Source of the DNA: CAZPQM01 sp964588995
GTDB taxonomy: Bacteria; Pseudomonadota; Alphaproteobacteria; Rickettsiales; UBA8987
Direction of reading: 5' to 3'
Length of the DNA stretch: 64,000 bases
NCBI GenBank assembly: GCA_964588995.1
Contig: CAZPQM010000003.1
Span: forward strand, 1 to 64,000
Both the position numbers and the translations under genes were made by a program. Positions 1-9,106 of the stretch are shown here, piece by piece. Below the pieces are notes generated by a model, which did no database searches, was not told where the DNA came from, and saw only the letters and a program-made list of their open reading frames with translations. Each line of letters starts with the position of its first letter. The stretch's first letter is position 1.

Positions 1-48
1 CTTCCCGGTTTAAGGGAAGTATAGCATGAAAAATAATTAGCTAACAGT
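1..48. repeat. Hairpin and possible end of a mobile element beside map
   Basis: Positions 1-19 form a small hairpin (CTTCCC, 7-nt loop, GGGAAG) downstream of map on the minus strand, possibly part of its terminator, but the window edge cuts the context. Positions 34-48 read AATTAGCTAACAGTG, the same 15 bases as the right terminus of the inverted-repeat element at 31852-32120. This may be the end of a second copy lying mostly outside the window, stopping just past the map stop codon. The match is short, so this is tentative. Confidence 0.3.
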
Positions 49-50
49 GC

Positions 51-863
51 CTAACTAAACGGTGGGCAGTGCAGCCCTTTCGGCGAGGTGGTGAAAATCT
101 CAAACCCATCTTCCGTGACGCCGAGTGAGTGCTCAAACTGCGCGGATAGGGTGCGGTCTTTCGTCGTGACCGTCCAGCCGTCTCTCTTGTTGAGCTTGGT
201 GTCCGGCTTTCCGAAATTGAGCATCGGCTCAATCGTAAAGAACATGCCCGGCTCCAGCACGAGCCCCGTACCCGGTTCACCGAAGTGCAATACGTTCGGC
301 TGCGTATGGAAGACGCGCCCCAGCCCATGCCCACAATAATCGCGCACAACCCCGTAATTAAACTGGTTCGCGTGCGTTTCAATCGCGTGACCGATATCAC
401 CGAGCGTGGCACCGGGCTTGACCTGCTCGATCCCTTTCATCGTCGCTTCATAGGTCACCTGACTCAGCCGCTTGCCCTTAATGGGAATGTCTTTTTCATC
501 CCCCACCCAGAACATGCGGCTGGTATCACCATGCCAGCCATCGACAATGACCGTCACATCGATATTGAGTATATCGCCCTTGCGGAGGGGTTTTTCATCG
601 GGAATGCCGTGGCAGACGACATGGTTAACCGAGGTGCAGATCGACTTGGGAAATCCTTTATAGTTCAGCGGCGCAGGAACGGCTCCTGCATCGGTGATCA
701 TACGATGAGCAAAATCATTGAGCGCAACGGTGGTAACGCCCGGCTGCACCTGCCCGGTAATAGCATCGAGCACTTCGGCCGCCAGCCTGCCGGCAGCGCG
801 CATCCCTTCCCATTCTTCAGGGGAATCATGGATCATGATACCGTTTTCATTGACGTATGCCAT
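51..863 (-). CDS. map: Methionine aminopeptidase, type I
   Basis: This cytosolic metalloenzyme removes the initiator methionine from new proteins. The 270-residue product has the normal length and the complete signature: the CHGIPD segment, the metal-binding aspartates in NIDVT and HGDTSRMF, the histidine in GHGLGRVFH, the glutamate in FTIEPML, and the final glutamate in AQFEHSLGV. The C-terminus (FTTSPKGLHCPPF) is typical of the family, so the gene looks complete even though a mobile-element-like end lies a few bases past its stop. It is divergent from the cinA-like gene, with 51 bases between the starts. Confidence 0.97.
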   Translation of the reverse strand: MAYVNENGIMIHDSPEEWEGMRAAGRLAAEVLDAITGQVQPGVTTVALNDFAHRMITDAGAVPAPLNYKGFPKSICTSVNHVVCHGIPDEKPLRKGDILNIDVTVIVDGWHGDTSRMFWVGDEKDIPIKGKRLSQVTYEATMKGIEQVKPGATLGDIGHAIETHANQFNYGVVRDYCGHGLGRVFHTQPNVLHFGEPGTGLVLEPGMFFTIEPMLNFGKPDTKLNKRDGWTVTTKDRTLSAQFEHSLGVTEDGFEIFTTSPKGLHCPPFS

Positions 864-914
864 ACGTAAACCTTACACTGTAATGACGCGTTAACATAGC
901 CAGTTTGAGGGGAA

Positions 915-1673
915 ATGCAACCAACCGCAGCGATCATACTGATTGGGAACGAGATTCTTTCCGGCCGGACGCAGGATAAAAACCTGAATTATATCGCGAC
1001 CAGCCTGACCGATCGCGGAATTCGGCTGATGGAAGTGCGCGTAATCCCCGATCTGCGCCAGACGATTATCGACACGGTGCAGGAACTTGCCGCCCGGTTT
1101 GACTATCTGTTTACCACCGGCGGCATCGGACCCACCCATGATGATATTACTTCCGAAGCGATTGCAGCAGCGTTTTCGACGCCTTTAGAAGAGAACCCTG
1201 ATGCACTCGCCATGCTTGAACATCATTATAAGGAAAGCAAGACCGAATTCACGCCCTCGCGCCGCAAGATGGCGAAAATACCGCGCGGAGCGGAGTTGAT
1301 CTATAATCCGGTGAGCGCTGCACCGGGGTTTATCCTGAAGAATGTCTACGTGATGGCGGGTGTGCCGCGCATCTGTCAAGCGATGATGGATCAGATAGCA
1401 CCCAGCTTGCAGGGCGGGCAGAAGTTGCTTAGCCGTACCGTCTCCAGTAACGTGCCCGAGGGGGATATAGCAGAGTTACTCGAAACGCTTGAAGCGCAGT
1501 ATAACGGAATGGAAATCGGCAGCTACCCCTTTTTACGCAGTGGCAAGCTCGGCACCAGCGCGGTCATTCGCAGCACAGAAAAAGCCGATATTGACGCGGC
1601 GGCTGAACAAATTATCGCGTTTGTGCAGGAGCGCAAGGCCGATATTTTCGAAATGGGAGGCAACACATGGTAA
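915..1673 (+). CDS. CinA-like molybdopterin-binding-domain protein, short form
   Basis: The 252-residue product is the MoaB/MogA-like domain of the competence/damage-inducible CinA family. It opens with IIGNEILSGRTQDKN and contains the TTGGIGPTHDD loop of the fold. It lacks the C-terminal nicotinamide-nucleotide deamidase domain of full-length CinA (about 400 residues). Such short forms are common in Alphaproteobacteria and their substrate is uncertain. A purine-rich GAGGGG lies just before the start. Its last 7 bases overlap the downstream RTX gene, so the two are probably cotranscribed, an unusual pairing. Confidence 0.85.
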   Translation: MQPTAAIILIGNEILSGRTQDKNLNYIATSLTDRGIRLMEVRVIPDLRQTIIDTVQELAARFDYLFTTGGIGPTHDDITSEAIAAAFSTPLEENPDALAMLEHHYKESKTEFTPSRRKMAKIPRGAELIYNPVSAAPGFILKNVYVMAGVPRICQAMMDQIAPSLQGGQKLLSRTVSSNVPEGDIAELLETLEAQYNGMEIGSYPFLRSGKLGTSAVIRSTEKADIDAAAEQIIAFVQERKADIFEMGGNTW

Positions 1674-2854
1674 CACTGGTAGGCGCGGAAGCAGATGATA
1701 CCCTGACCGGAACAGCAGTTGCGGACGAAATTTTCGGCAATGGCGGTGCCGATACGATTGATGCAGGGGACGGCGATGATACCGTACTCGGCGGGCCGGG
1801 GACCGATTCCATCCTCGCCGGGCTGGGCGCCGATCTGATCTATGGCGGACAGGACGCTGACACTATTGAGGGCGAAACGGGTAATGATACACTTTACGGA
1901 GATAATGGGGATGACTTTATACGCGGTAATAGCGGGGATGACCTGCTGCTTGGCAATCAGGATGGCGATACACTTGACGGGGTAAGCGGCAACGATACGC
2001 TTTATGGTGGTCAGGGTGCTGACTCCATAGATGGCGGTTCTGGTAGTGATACGCTGTTTGGTGACAATGATGGAGACACGATCAACGGGCAGAATGACCA
2101 TGACTGGATCAACGGCAATGCCGGTGCAGATGTAATCGGCGGCGGTGAGGGCAATGACACCTTGTATGGCGGACGCGATGCCGATACGATTCAGGGCGAT
2201 GGTGGAGCCGACAGCATCTTTGGCAATGATGCGGATGATTCTATCGAAGGCGGTGACGGCAATGACACAGTCAATGGAAACGCCGGAGCGGATACCGTGC
2301 TCGGGGGTAAAGGAGAGGATAGCTTGCGAGGCGGTCAGGGCGATGATTCTATTGAAGGTGGTGATAGTAAGGACATAATGTTTGGTGATCTGGGCTCCGA
2401 TACGGTGCAAGGCGATGCAGGAGCTGATTCGATAGAAGGCGGTGGTGGCGACGACTCGCTTTTGGGCGATACGGGTAATGATACAGTGCGTGGACAACTA
2501 GGAAATGACGAAGTTTATGGCGGTCAGGGCGATGATTCCATCTTTGGCGGTCAGGGCGATGATACACTCGCAGGAGGAGCAGGTAACGACACCTGTACAG
2601 GCGGTTCCGGGGCCGATGTGTTCCAGTTTGACTTTGCGATCAGTGGCGGTTCCAGCAATCAGGTGGTCGATTTTGTCGATGGGGAAGATACTTTTCAGAT
2701 TCTCAATTTCACCGATGCGGATGGGGTCGAAATCACCGCCGATACCAACGGCGATACGCATATCGCCATAGCCTCTTCTTTTATTGTTACCTTGCTAGGT
2801 GTGTCACCCGAGCAATTTTCGCCGGAATTGATCGTATTTGGCGCTATCACTTAA
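1667..2854 (+). CDS. RTX-repeat calcium-binding protein, probable type I secretion substrate
   Basis: Almost all of the 395 residues (about 10-315) are tandem glycine- and aspartate-rich nonapeptides of the GGxGxDxL type (for example GGQGDDSIFGGQGDDTL), roughly thirty units. In the RTX family these form a parallel beta-roll that folds on binding calcium outside the cell. The last 75 residues (DVFQFDF...VVDFVDGEDTFQI) match the usual C-terminal region that carries the uncleaved type I secretion signal. There is no N-terminal signal peptide. No catalytic or adhesive domain is visible, so the protein consists of repeats plus an export signal. No type I exporter genes are nearby. The start overlaps the cinA-like gene. 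Confidence 0.85.
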   Translation: MVTLVGAEADDTLTGTAVADEIFGNGGADTIDAGDGDDTVLGGPGTDSILAGLGADLIYGGQDADTIEGETGNDTLYGDNGDDFIRGNSGDDLLLGNQDGDTLDGVSGNDTLYGGQGADSIDGGSGSDTLFGDNDGDTINGQNDHDWINGNAGADVIGGGEGNDTLYGGRDADTIQGDGGADSIFGNDADDSIEGGDGNDTVNGNAGADTVLGGKGEDSLRGGQGDDSIEGGDSKDIMFGDLGSDTVQGDAGADSIEGGGGDDSLLGDTGNDTVRGQLGNDEVYGGQGDDSIFGGQGDDTLAGGAGNDTCTGGSGADVFQFDFAISGGSSNQVVDFVDGEDTFQILNFTDADGVEITADTNGDTHIAIASSFIVTLLGVSPEQFSPELIVFGAIT

Positions 2855-2889
2855 CGAATTCTTAATCTTTTCCTCGTATACTGTATGTA

Positions 2890-4080
2890 ATGGTGAAAGT
2901 TATGCCGCAGCCGGACTGGCGGAATGTCATTGATCTATCCTATATTCAGGATGAAGAAAAGCGCGGACAGATTGCAGCGTTGATGGATTGGTATGCCGAG
3001 TATGATCCGACGTATGGGGAGATGATAAGCAACCTAAAGACGGCGTATCCTGACGGTAAGGTTCATATCGTATTGCATGAGGAACAACAGGATCTGCTGG
3101 CCAGCCTTGCAGGGCTGCATGCGGAACACAACCACGGTACCAATGCTTCATTCTTTACCTTTATTCAGAAAAGCCATTTAGATTCAGAAAGTGATTCTCA
3201 GGACAAGGTGCCGGTGATCAGTCTGGATATGCTTAACGGGGGGGATTATATTGCCGCTAATGGCCACATCTTTTCCTTCACGGTAAATGAAATTCTGCGC
3301 CACGAATTAGCCCATGCAGAGCATTATGCTACGAGATTTGAGGCATTGGGGGACCAGCGTAGAGCACTTAAGCAGGAACTGCAAGGGCTGGTAGTGCAGA
3401 TGGCAGAAGAGCATCCGAAGCTCATAGAAACCCTTGGATATAATTCCGGCAAAGAGTTGTTGGAAACACTGGCCATGGATACGAGCGGGCATAAGCAAGA
3501 GAGCAAAGCGCTGCGTAAGGCAGGCGCTGACGATATTCTGGATAAATTTCGTCTTCATTATGAAGCGCTTTCACAACTTCGCCTTCATTTCGAGGCGGAT
3601 GCGATTACAACGGTGAATCGGCTACGAACGGTTCTGGGAAAGGGGTTGCGTTCACATCCTCGGTTGATACCTGAAAATCTTGAAACACAGCGGGAGCTCG
3701 CTGCATCTACAAGTCCTCAGGTGATTACAGACGCCCCTGATGTATGGGAACATGAATTGCGCGGTGTACTTCAAGAAAAAGCTTTTCATTGGGCAGTAGT
3801 CTTTGGGGTTGAGGAAATCGGCATCCCGGCCATTCACCAGGCATGGGGCGAGGCTTACAATGTTCCGGATTATAACCTTACGGTCGATGAACGGCGCGTG
3901 CTGCTTGATTTGCAGCAGGACCCACAATATCAGTCTGTTATCGGTTCATTAAAAGTGCATTTTTCACAAAGCTATCAAAATGACAGAATCAAGCCTAAAG
4001 AGTTGGAAAAAATTGAAAAACAAACCGGGGTTGACTTGCCCGATGAGTGGAAGGGTAGACCTCAACAATGGGAGCGTTAA
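2890..4080 (+). CDS. Putative zinc-metalloprotease-like protein (HExxH), function unknown
   Basis: I do not recognise the family of this 396-residue protein. Residues 138-142 read HELAH within a helical-looking NEILRHELAHAEHYATRFE, a good HExxH zinc-protease motif; the third ligand is not obvious. A long charged helical region follows (about 150-240). There is no signal peptide or membrane segment. ATG 2890 is used; an in-frame ATG at 2902 is an alternative. The last 4 bases overlap the end of uvrB, which is convergent. It follows the RTX gene by 35 bases and could be transcribed with it. Peptidase activity is an inference from the motif only. Confidence 0.6.
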   Translation: MVKVMPQPDWRNVIDLSYIQDEEKRGQIAALMDWYAEYDPTYGEMISNLKTAYPDGKVHIVLHEEQQDLLASLAGLHAEHNHGTNASFFTFIQKSHLDSESDSQDKVPVISLDMLNGGDYIAANGHIFSFTVNEILRHELAHAEHYATRFEALGDQRRALKQELQGLVVQMAEEHPKLIETLGYNSGKELLETLAMDTSGHKQESKALRKAGADDILDKFRLHYEALSQLRLHFEADAITTVNRLRTVLGKGLRSHPRLIPENLETQRELAASTSPQVITDAPDVWEHELRGVLQEKAFHWAVVFGVEEIGIPAIHQAWGEAYNVPDYNLTVDERRVLLDLQQDPQYQSVIGSLKVHFSQSYQNDRIKPKELEKIEKQTGVDLPDEWKGRPQQWER

Positions 4081-6257
4081 CTGCCCGTTAGTCCGAGTTC
4101 CGCCTGTTCACGCTGATGAATTTCATCGCGTAGTCGCGCAGCCTCTTCAAATTCTAAGTTACTGGCGGCTTCCATCATACGTTTCTTTAACTGATCGATC
4201 GAAAGTGTTTCGTTGCTGTTCGCGGCCTGAAGAGCCTCTTGCTGTTTTTGCAGCTTGCGGTCATCGCGTAGTGATTCCTGCACTTTCTTAATGATCGTCT
4301 TCGGCGTAATGCCATGCTCCTCATTATAGGCCAGCTGGATTTCACGGCGGCGATCCGTTTCGGCAAGCGCGTCTTTGAGCGCATCGGTCATTTCATCGGC
4401 ATAGAGAATCACACGCCCGTCGGCATTCCGCGCAGCGCGGCCAATCGTTTGCACCAGCGAGGTTTCCGAGCGCAGGAACCCAGTTTTATCCGCATCCAGA
4501 ATGGCGACCAGTCCCGTTTCCGGAATGTCCAGCCCCTCCCGCAGCAGATTGATCCCGACCAGCACATCGACATCACCACGGCGTAAGTCGTTGATAATCT
4601 CCACACGCTCCAGCGTATCGATATCCGAGTGCATGTAGGTGGTCTTGAGCCCGACTTCGAGCAGATAATCGGTGAGGTTTTCCGCCATTTTCTTGGTGAG
4701 CGTCGTGATGAGTACGCGACGGCCCTTCTTGATTTCTTCCTGACATTCATGAATCACATCATCCACCTGACTCGTCGCCGGACGTACATCACACACCGGG
4801 TCCACCAGCCCGGTCGGGCGGATAACCTGCTGTACGATATAAGGGGGCAGGTCGTGTTTATTCCTTTGGTTGTGGCTTTGCCCCCCCTTAATCCCCCCCG
4901 CAAGCGGTGGGGAGATATTCTCTAGCTCCTCCTCCCGCATGCGGGGGCTGCCACTTAACTCCTCCTCCCGTTTACGGGGGGAGGTTGGGAGGGGGGCTTC
5001 TTTAGCGTCATGCTTGTGGGATGCGGACGTTGCCATCCAGCTCCGCTTTGCCGCCTCCATTTCCCACTTGCCTGGTGTAGCAGAAACGTGAATCGTTTGC
5101 GGTCGCATGCGCTCCCACTCTTCCATTTTGAGCGGTCGGTTATCCAGCGCCGAAGGCAGGCGGAACCCATGCTCGACCAGATTGGCCTTTCGCGCCCGAT
5201 CCCCGTTATACATCCCCCCGATCTGCGGCAGAGTCACATGGCTTTCATCAATAAACAACAGCGCATCTTCGGGCAAATATTCAAACAGCGTTGGCGGTGG
5301 TTCTCCCGTCTTGCGCCCGGACAGATAGCGTGAATAATTCTCGATGCCCTTACAGCTGCCCGTTTCAAGGATCATCTCGAGATCGAAATTCGTGCGTTGT
5401 TCAATCCGCTGTGCTTCGAGTAGTTTACCTTGCGCCTCAAAGGTTTTGATACGCTCTTTCAACTCGGCCTTGATTAACTCAACTGCCTGTAGAAGGGTCG
5501 GTCGCGGGGTGATGTGGTGCGTGTTTGCAAAGATGGTAACTTTCTCCAGCTTGTCAAGCCGCTCACCCGTCAGCGAATCGAACTCGTAAATATCCTCTAC
5601 CTCATCGCCGAAAAAGGACAGGCGCCACGCGCGGTCCTCATAGTGGCTAGGGAAAATGTCGAGCACATCACCACGCACACGAAATGTGCCGCGCTGAAAC
5701 GCCATGTCGTTCCGCTTATATTGCAGCTCAACGAGATCATCCATTACCTGCCGCATGGAGATTTCCTCCCCTTGCTTGACGGCAAAGCTCATCTGCAGAT
5801 AGAGCTCCGGCGAGCCAAGACCATAAATGCATGATACGCTCGCAACGACCACGCAGTTGCGCTGCTCCAGCAGGGCACGGGTGGCGGAGTGACGCAAGCG
5901 GTCGATCTGCTCATTGATGGAAGCGTCCTTTTCTATATAGGTATCGCTTTTCGCGACATACGCCTCGGGCTGGTAGTAGTCATAGTAGGAAACGAAATAC
6001 TCAACGTGATCCTGAGGAAAAAATTCTTTGAACTCGGTGTAAAGCTGGGCGGCGAGCGTTTTATTATGCGCCATGATCACCGCGGGGCGATTGCTCTCGG
6101 CAATCACATTGGCCATGGTGTATGTTTTGCCCGACCCCGTCACACCGAGCAGGACTTGGTCGCGGTCTCCCGCTGCCACCCCCGTAACGAGCTGAGCAAT
6201 CGCCTGAGGTTGATCACCCGCAGGGGGATAGTCGGAGGTGAGAGTATAAATGGTCAT
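4077..6257 (-). CDS. uvrB: UvrABC excinuclease subunit B, with an internal repeat-derived insert
   Basis: UvrB is the damage-verifying helicase-like subunit of nucleotide excision repair. The product shows Walker A (GVTGSGKTYTMAN), the beta-hairpin region (YYDYYQPEAYVAKSDTYIEK), DESH, SATPG, the C-terminal helicase motif QTIGRAARN, and the UVR domain (LKKRMMEAASNLEFEEAARLRDEI) that contacts UvrC. It has 726 residues, against 673 in E. coli. The excess lies between SATPGKWEME and QQVIRPTGL, where about 75 residues replace about 10. Residues 421-459 of that stretch are encoded by the GC-rich palindromic repeat at 4880-4997. The reading frame stays open through it, so the protein is probably functional with an extra loop. 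Confidence 0.97.
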   Translation of the reverse strand: MTIYTLTSDYPPAGDQPQAIAQLVTGVAAGDRDQVLLGVTGSGKTYTMANVIAESNRPAVIMAHNKTLAAQLYTEFKEFFPQDHVEYFVSYYDYYQPEAYVAKSDTYIEKDASINEQIDRLRHSATRALLEQRNCVVVASVSCIYGLGSPELYLQMSFAVKQGEEISMRQVMDDLVELQYKRNDMAFQRGTFRVRGDVLDIFPSHYEDRAWRLSFFGDEVEDIYEFDSLTGERLDKLEKVTIFANTHHITPRPTLLQAVELIKAELKERIKTFEAQGKLLEAQRIEQRTNFDLEMILETGSCKGIENYSRYLSGRKTGEPPPTLFEYLPEDALLFIDESHVTLPQIGGMYNGDRARKANLVEHGFRLPSALDNRPLKMEEWERMRPQTIHVSATPGKWEMEAAKRSWMATSASHKHDAKEAPLPTSPRKREEELSGSPRMREEELENISPPLAGGIKGGQSHNQRNKHDLPPYIVQQVIRPTGLVDPVCDVRPATSQVDDVIHECQEEIKKGRRVLITTLTKKMAENLTDYLLEVGLKTTYMHSDIDTLERVEIINDLRRGDVDVLVGINLLREGLDIPETGLVAILDADKTGFLRSETSLVQTIGRAARNADGRVILYADEMTDALKDALAETDRRREIQLAYNEEHGITPKTIIKKVQESLRDDRKLQKQQEALQAANSNETLSIDQLKKRMMEAASNLEFEEAARLRDEIHQREQAELGLTGS
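4880..4997. repeat. GC-rich palindromic element inserted in frame in uvrB
   Basis: This 118-bp element has complementary ends (GCCCCCCC at one end, GGGGGGC at the other) and internal C-run/G-run hairpins such as CTCCTCCCGTTTACGGGGGG. It is a relative of the elements at 9284-9408 (in uvrD) and 17961-18058 (intergenic), sharing the stretch GGGGGGAGGTTGGGAGGGG. On the uvrB strand it is read as PLPTSPRKREEE...SPPLAGGIKGG. The location inside a conserved gene, the family copies and the absence of this stretch in E. coli UvrB argue for insertion. Confidence 0.85.
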
Positions 6258-6383
6258 GGGATAGTATATAATGCGTTTTGAGTAGAAATAAAGTAACAGT
6301 GAGCTGTCGGGACACAGCTATAAGCTTGTGGACGATATCTTAGCAATCAAATGGACAGCTGCATGCTGTCAGCAGCGTGTAGC

Positions 6384-7247
6384 TTAGCCCTTCGCGGCGT
6401 CCATGGCCTCTTCCAGTTCGGCAAAGGAAGGCTGCAGATGGGTCGGCACACCGCCGCGTCCGACTTCTACCGCGACCTGTGGCGGGTTTTTATGCAGGTG
6501 ATTTACCAGCACATCGCGGATGATGGTATACATATGATGTTCTTCGTCATAAACACCCTGCAATCGCTGCGCGAACGGGCCGATCATGGTATAGCCGAGG
6601 AATACGCCGAGGAACGTACCAACCAGCGCCCCACCAATCATCAGGCCAAGAATTTCAGGCGGTTCGGCAATCGACGACATGGTTTTGATCACTCCCAACA
6701 CGGCCGCAACAATACCCAGCGCAGGGATGCCATCCGCAGCCGTTTGCAGCGCGTGAGCAGGAGCAGCCGCCTCATGGTGGTGTTTCTCCAGCTGTTTTTC
6801 CATCGAATCTTCTACCTGATACGGGTCTTCCATATTCATCGAAACGACACGCAGCGTATCGGCAATAAACTCGGTAATATGATGATCGTTCTGTATTTTG
6901 GGGAATTGGCCAAAAATATCGGAGGAGTGCGGGTCTTCGATATGGGATTCCAGCGTTAACATGCCTTTTTGCTTTACCGTGGAGAGCAGAATATAGAGCA
7001 AACACAGCAGATCGATATAATCCTGCTTTTTATATTGCGGGCCGCTGAAGAGCTTCTTAAAATCTTTCAGCGTTTTTTTAACGACCGTGCCCTTGTTGGA
7101 GACCAGAAACGAGCCGACAGCCGCACCGCCGATCATCATCATCTCGAACGGCAGCGCTTTTAACATCACGCCAAACTTTCCGCCGGCAAGCGAATAGCCG
7201 CCGAACACCATCGACATCGTGATGATAAGACCGATTATGACTGCCAT
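6384..7247 (-). CDS. motA: Flagellar motor stator protein MotA
   Basis: MotA is the inner-membrane stator subunit that, with MotB, conducts protons to drive the flagellum. The 287 residues show four hydrophobic segments (about 1-22, 30-50, 165-188 and 198-222), a large cytoplasmic loop with charged residues between the second and third, and the conserved GIPALGIVAAVLGVIKTM and GGALVGTFLGVFLGY of MotA segments 3 and 4. It is complete. motB is usually the next gene, but here the downstream neighbour is uvrB on the same strand, 126 bases away, so MotB must be encoded elsewhere. Confidence 0.93.
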   Translation of the reverse strand: MAVIIGLIITMSMVFGGYSLAGGKFGVMLKALPFEMMMIGGAAVGSFLVSNKGTVVKKTLKDFKKLFSGPQYKKQDYIDLLCLLYILLSTVKQKGMLTLESHIEDPHSSDIFGQFPKIQNDHHITEFIADTLRVVSMNMEDPYQVEDSMEKQLEKHHHEAAAPAHALQTAADGIPALGIVAAVLGVIKTMSSIAEPPEILGLMIGGALVGTFLGVFLGYTMIGPFAQRLQGVYDEEHHMYTIIRDVLVNHLHKNPPQVAVEVGRGGVPTHLQPSFAELEEAMDAAKG

Positions 7248-7379
7248 AGCCCTGCCTGTTACCCTGTTATGCGTCTCATTGCAGCCAACAGGTTAACAAG
7301 ATTCGAAATTTTTTACCAGTAGATAGCTTCCACACTAGGAGGTTTTACACAGCTGTGGCGTGATTGTTGCAACGGTGTG

Positions 7380-8372
7380 TTAGAAGTTGATGGTTTTATC
7401 TTTCACCCCATCCCCCAGCGGAAGATGAATGCGGTTGCCGTCAATGATGACAGCATCCTGATCGGTACCTGTCTCATTAACAATCTCAATATGGCGAATA
7501 CCAGCTGCTTTTAGCTGTTCGCCAAGATCTGATTGCAGCTCTCCAGTGAGATCATCAAAATCATCCTTCTCCAGCTCATTAGTTCGGACCCTATAAAGAG
7601 ATGCAGCCTCTTTCTTAACATGCTGTAGAATGATGGCTCGCGCCGCCTCGATTAGCGCAATTTTATTGGATGGGATGAGTTCACTCTCAACACTGCCGAA
7701 TTCACGTTTATTTGTGTGCTCAAACTCAGCTAACGCCTGCATCATACCTTGCTCGCGCATCTCCGTACCATTGATGTGGATCATCGAATGCCCCTCATCG
7801 GCATTCAGGGGTGTTTCAGACAGTAAATACATCACCTGACCGCCTTGAATAGCTTCCGGGTAGGCGGTCATGGTTTTGACGTTACCCACATCACCGACGG
7901 GCCGCATACCATGAAACTCGCCGTTAGGCAGCAATAACCCGAGCCCTTCATGCTCGGCACTATTCCAGAGTGGGCGGTTATCTTCTCCGTAAAACAGATC
8001 AAGCTGGATGGTACTGGCATGCATGGGTTGGGGGATCGTTACAGGATAGGCGAAGAACGCATTGCCATCATACTCGACCGTCTGTACCTCTTCCGTATCA
8101 ATCTTCAGGGACTGGCGGTAAAACGGTTCCTGCGAGGGCATTTGATTTTTATGTTTCTCTAAAAAGGCCTCAACTACCTTTTCTAGTTTCTCAATATTCA
8201 GCGCCCCATACCCTGCTTCGGCCGTATAGTGCGTCTCGGGTTCATAGCTGGGTGCGTCCTGAAGTGGGTAATGGTCGCCACGTTGAGGTAGTTCTACTTG
8301 CCAAACATCGTCTACATCGGTGCAGCGGCTCATGAGATAGAAGGCCGCTTCATACGAGAAGCCGGCCGCCAT
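7380..8372 (-). pseudogene. C-terminal part of the amber-interrupted subtilase-like gene
   Basis: This 330-codon frame begins MAAGFSYEAAFYLMSR and is in exactly the same frame as the upstream part at 8376-9065; only one CTG codon and one TAG codon lie between them. The opening matches the helix that follows the catalytic serine in subtilases. The rest (TKAYPEAIQGG-type region and a charged C-terminus ending KDKTINF) I do not recognise. No ribosome-binding site precedes the ATG at 8372, so it is more likely the continuation of one gene than an independent one. Confidence 0.6.
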
Positions 8373-8375
8373 CAG

Positions 8376-9065
8376 CTACGCCACGATACCCGCAGCGCGT
8401 GGAGCGGCATAGCTGGTGCCTTCTTTAATTTCGTTGCGGTTTTGCACGGTAAATGCCGGGTGATTCTCGCTCCACGCTTCAATGTAAATTCGCCCGTTAT
8501 CTCTTTTATGCTCACCGTCAATCATCACATGACCACCTGAACTGTTAAACCGGTCAGGCTGGGGCAATTCATCATCATCATTGCCGGCCGATTGCAGGAC
8601 AGGGAGCCGATGTACGATGAGGCTATCCGTATAACGAGCATATTTAATGTCAACTATACTCTTATTATAATGTTGATAGTGACGCTCGGAATCATCACGA
8701 TAATAAGTCTCAAATTTAAAACCTTTTGAATGATTTAGTACCGGCGCAATGGCTGGATGACCCTCTACCAGCGTAGCCAGTTCAGCAAAAAACGATTTGG
8801 GTAAGGTATGTAAATCACGCGGGATAGTAATGACGGCAACGGGTGTGGCTTGCGCAACCTTTTTCGCATGATTATCATCCGTGTAGGGCTCAATATCAAT
8901 CACCACAGGAATTTTCGTTTGAAATGGTTTGGTCGCCTCAATATCGGTGCTCGCTTCGGCCGGCTTGAAATACTCGTCCTGCCAATCAATACTATGCTCT
9001 TCGCAGAGTGCTCGAATATCATCCCGGAAAGCTTCAAGTTCGGGTGGTATAGTAGGATCTGGCAT
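8376..9065 (-). pseudogene. Subtilase-like (S8) protein, N-terminal part, ends at amber codon
   Basis: This 229-codon frame ends inside a conserved motif: GTSYAAPRAAGIVA, then TAG (8376-8378), then LMAAG. GTSxAAPxAAG is the catalytic-serine block of subtilisin-like proteases (serine about residue 218), and SAGNDD upstream fits the oxyanion-hole asparagine. The aspartate and histidine blocks are not clear; PVVIDIEP may be the former. Together the parts would make a 561-residue product. The amber could be a real nonsense mutation (CAG or TGG to TAG), a sequencing error, or a readthrough site. No signal peptide is evident. The gene lies 41 bases downstream of uvrD on the same strand. Confidence 0.65.
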
Positions 9066-9106
9066 AATTCATTATACCAGCAAAATCTTAACAAAGAGTT
9101 AATGAA

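Noticed and set aside
4880..4997. CRISPR-like interpretation of the repeated GC-rich units
   Set aside because: There is no regular repeat-spacer alternation and no cas gene; the units are palindromic and dispersed.
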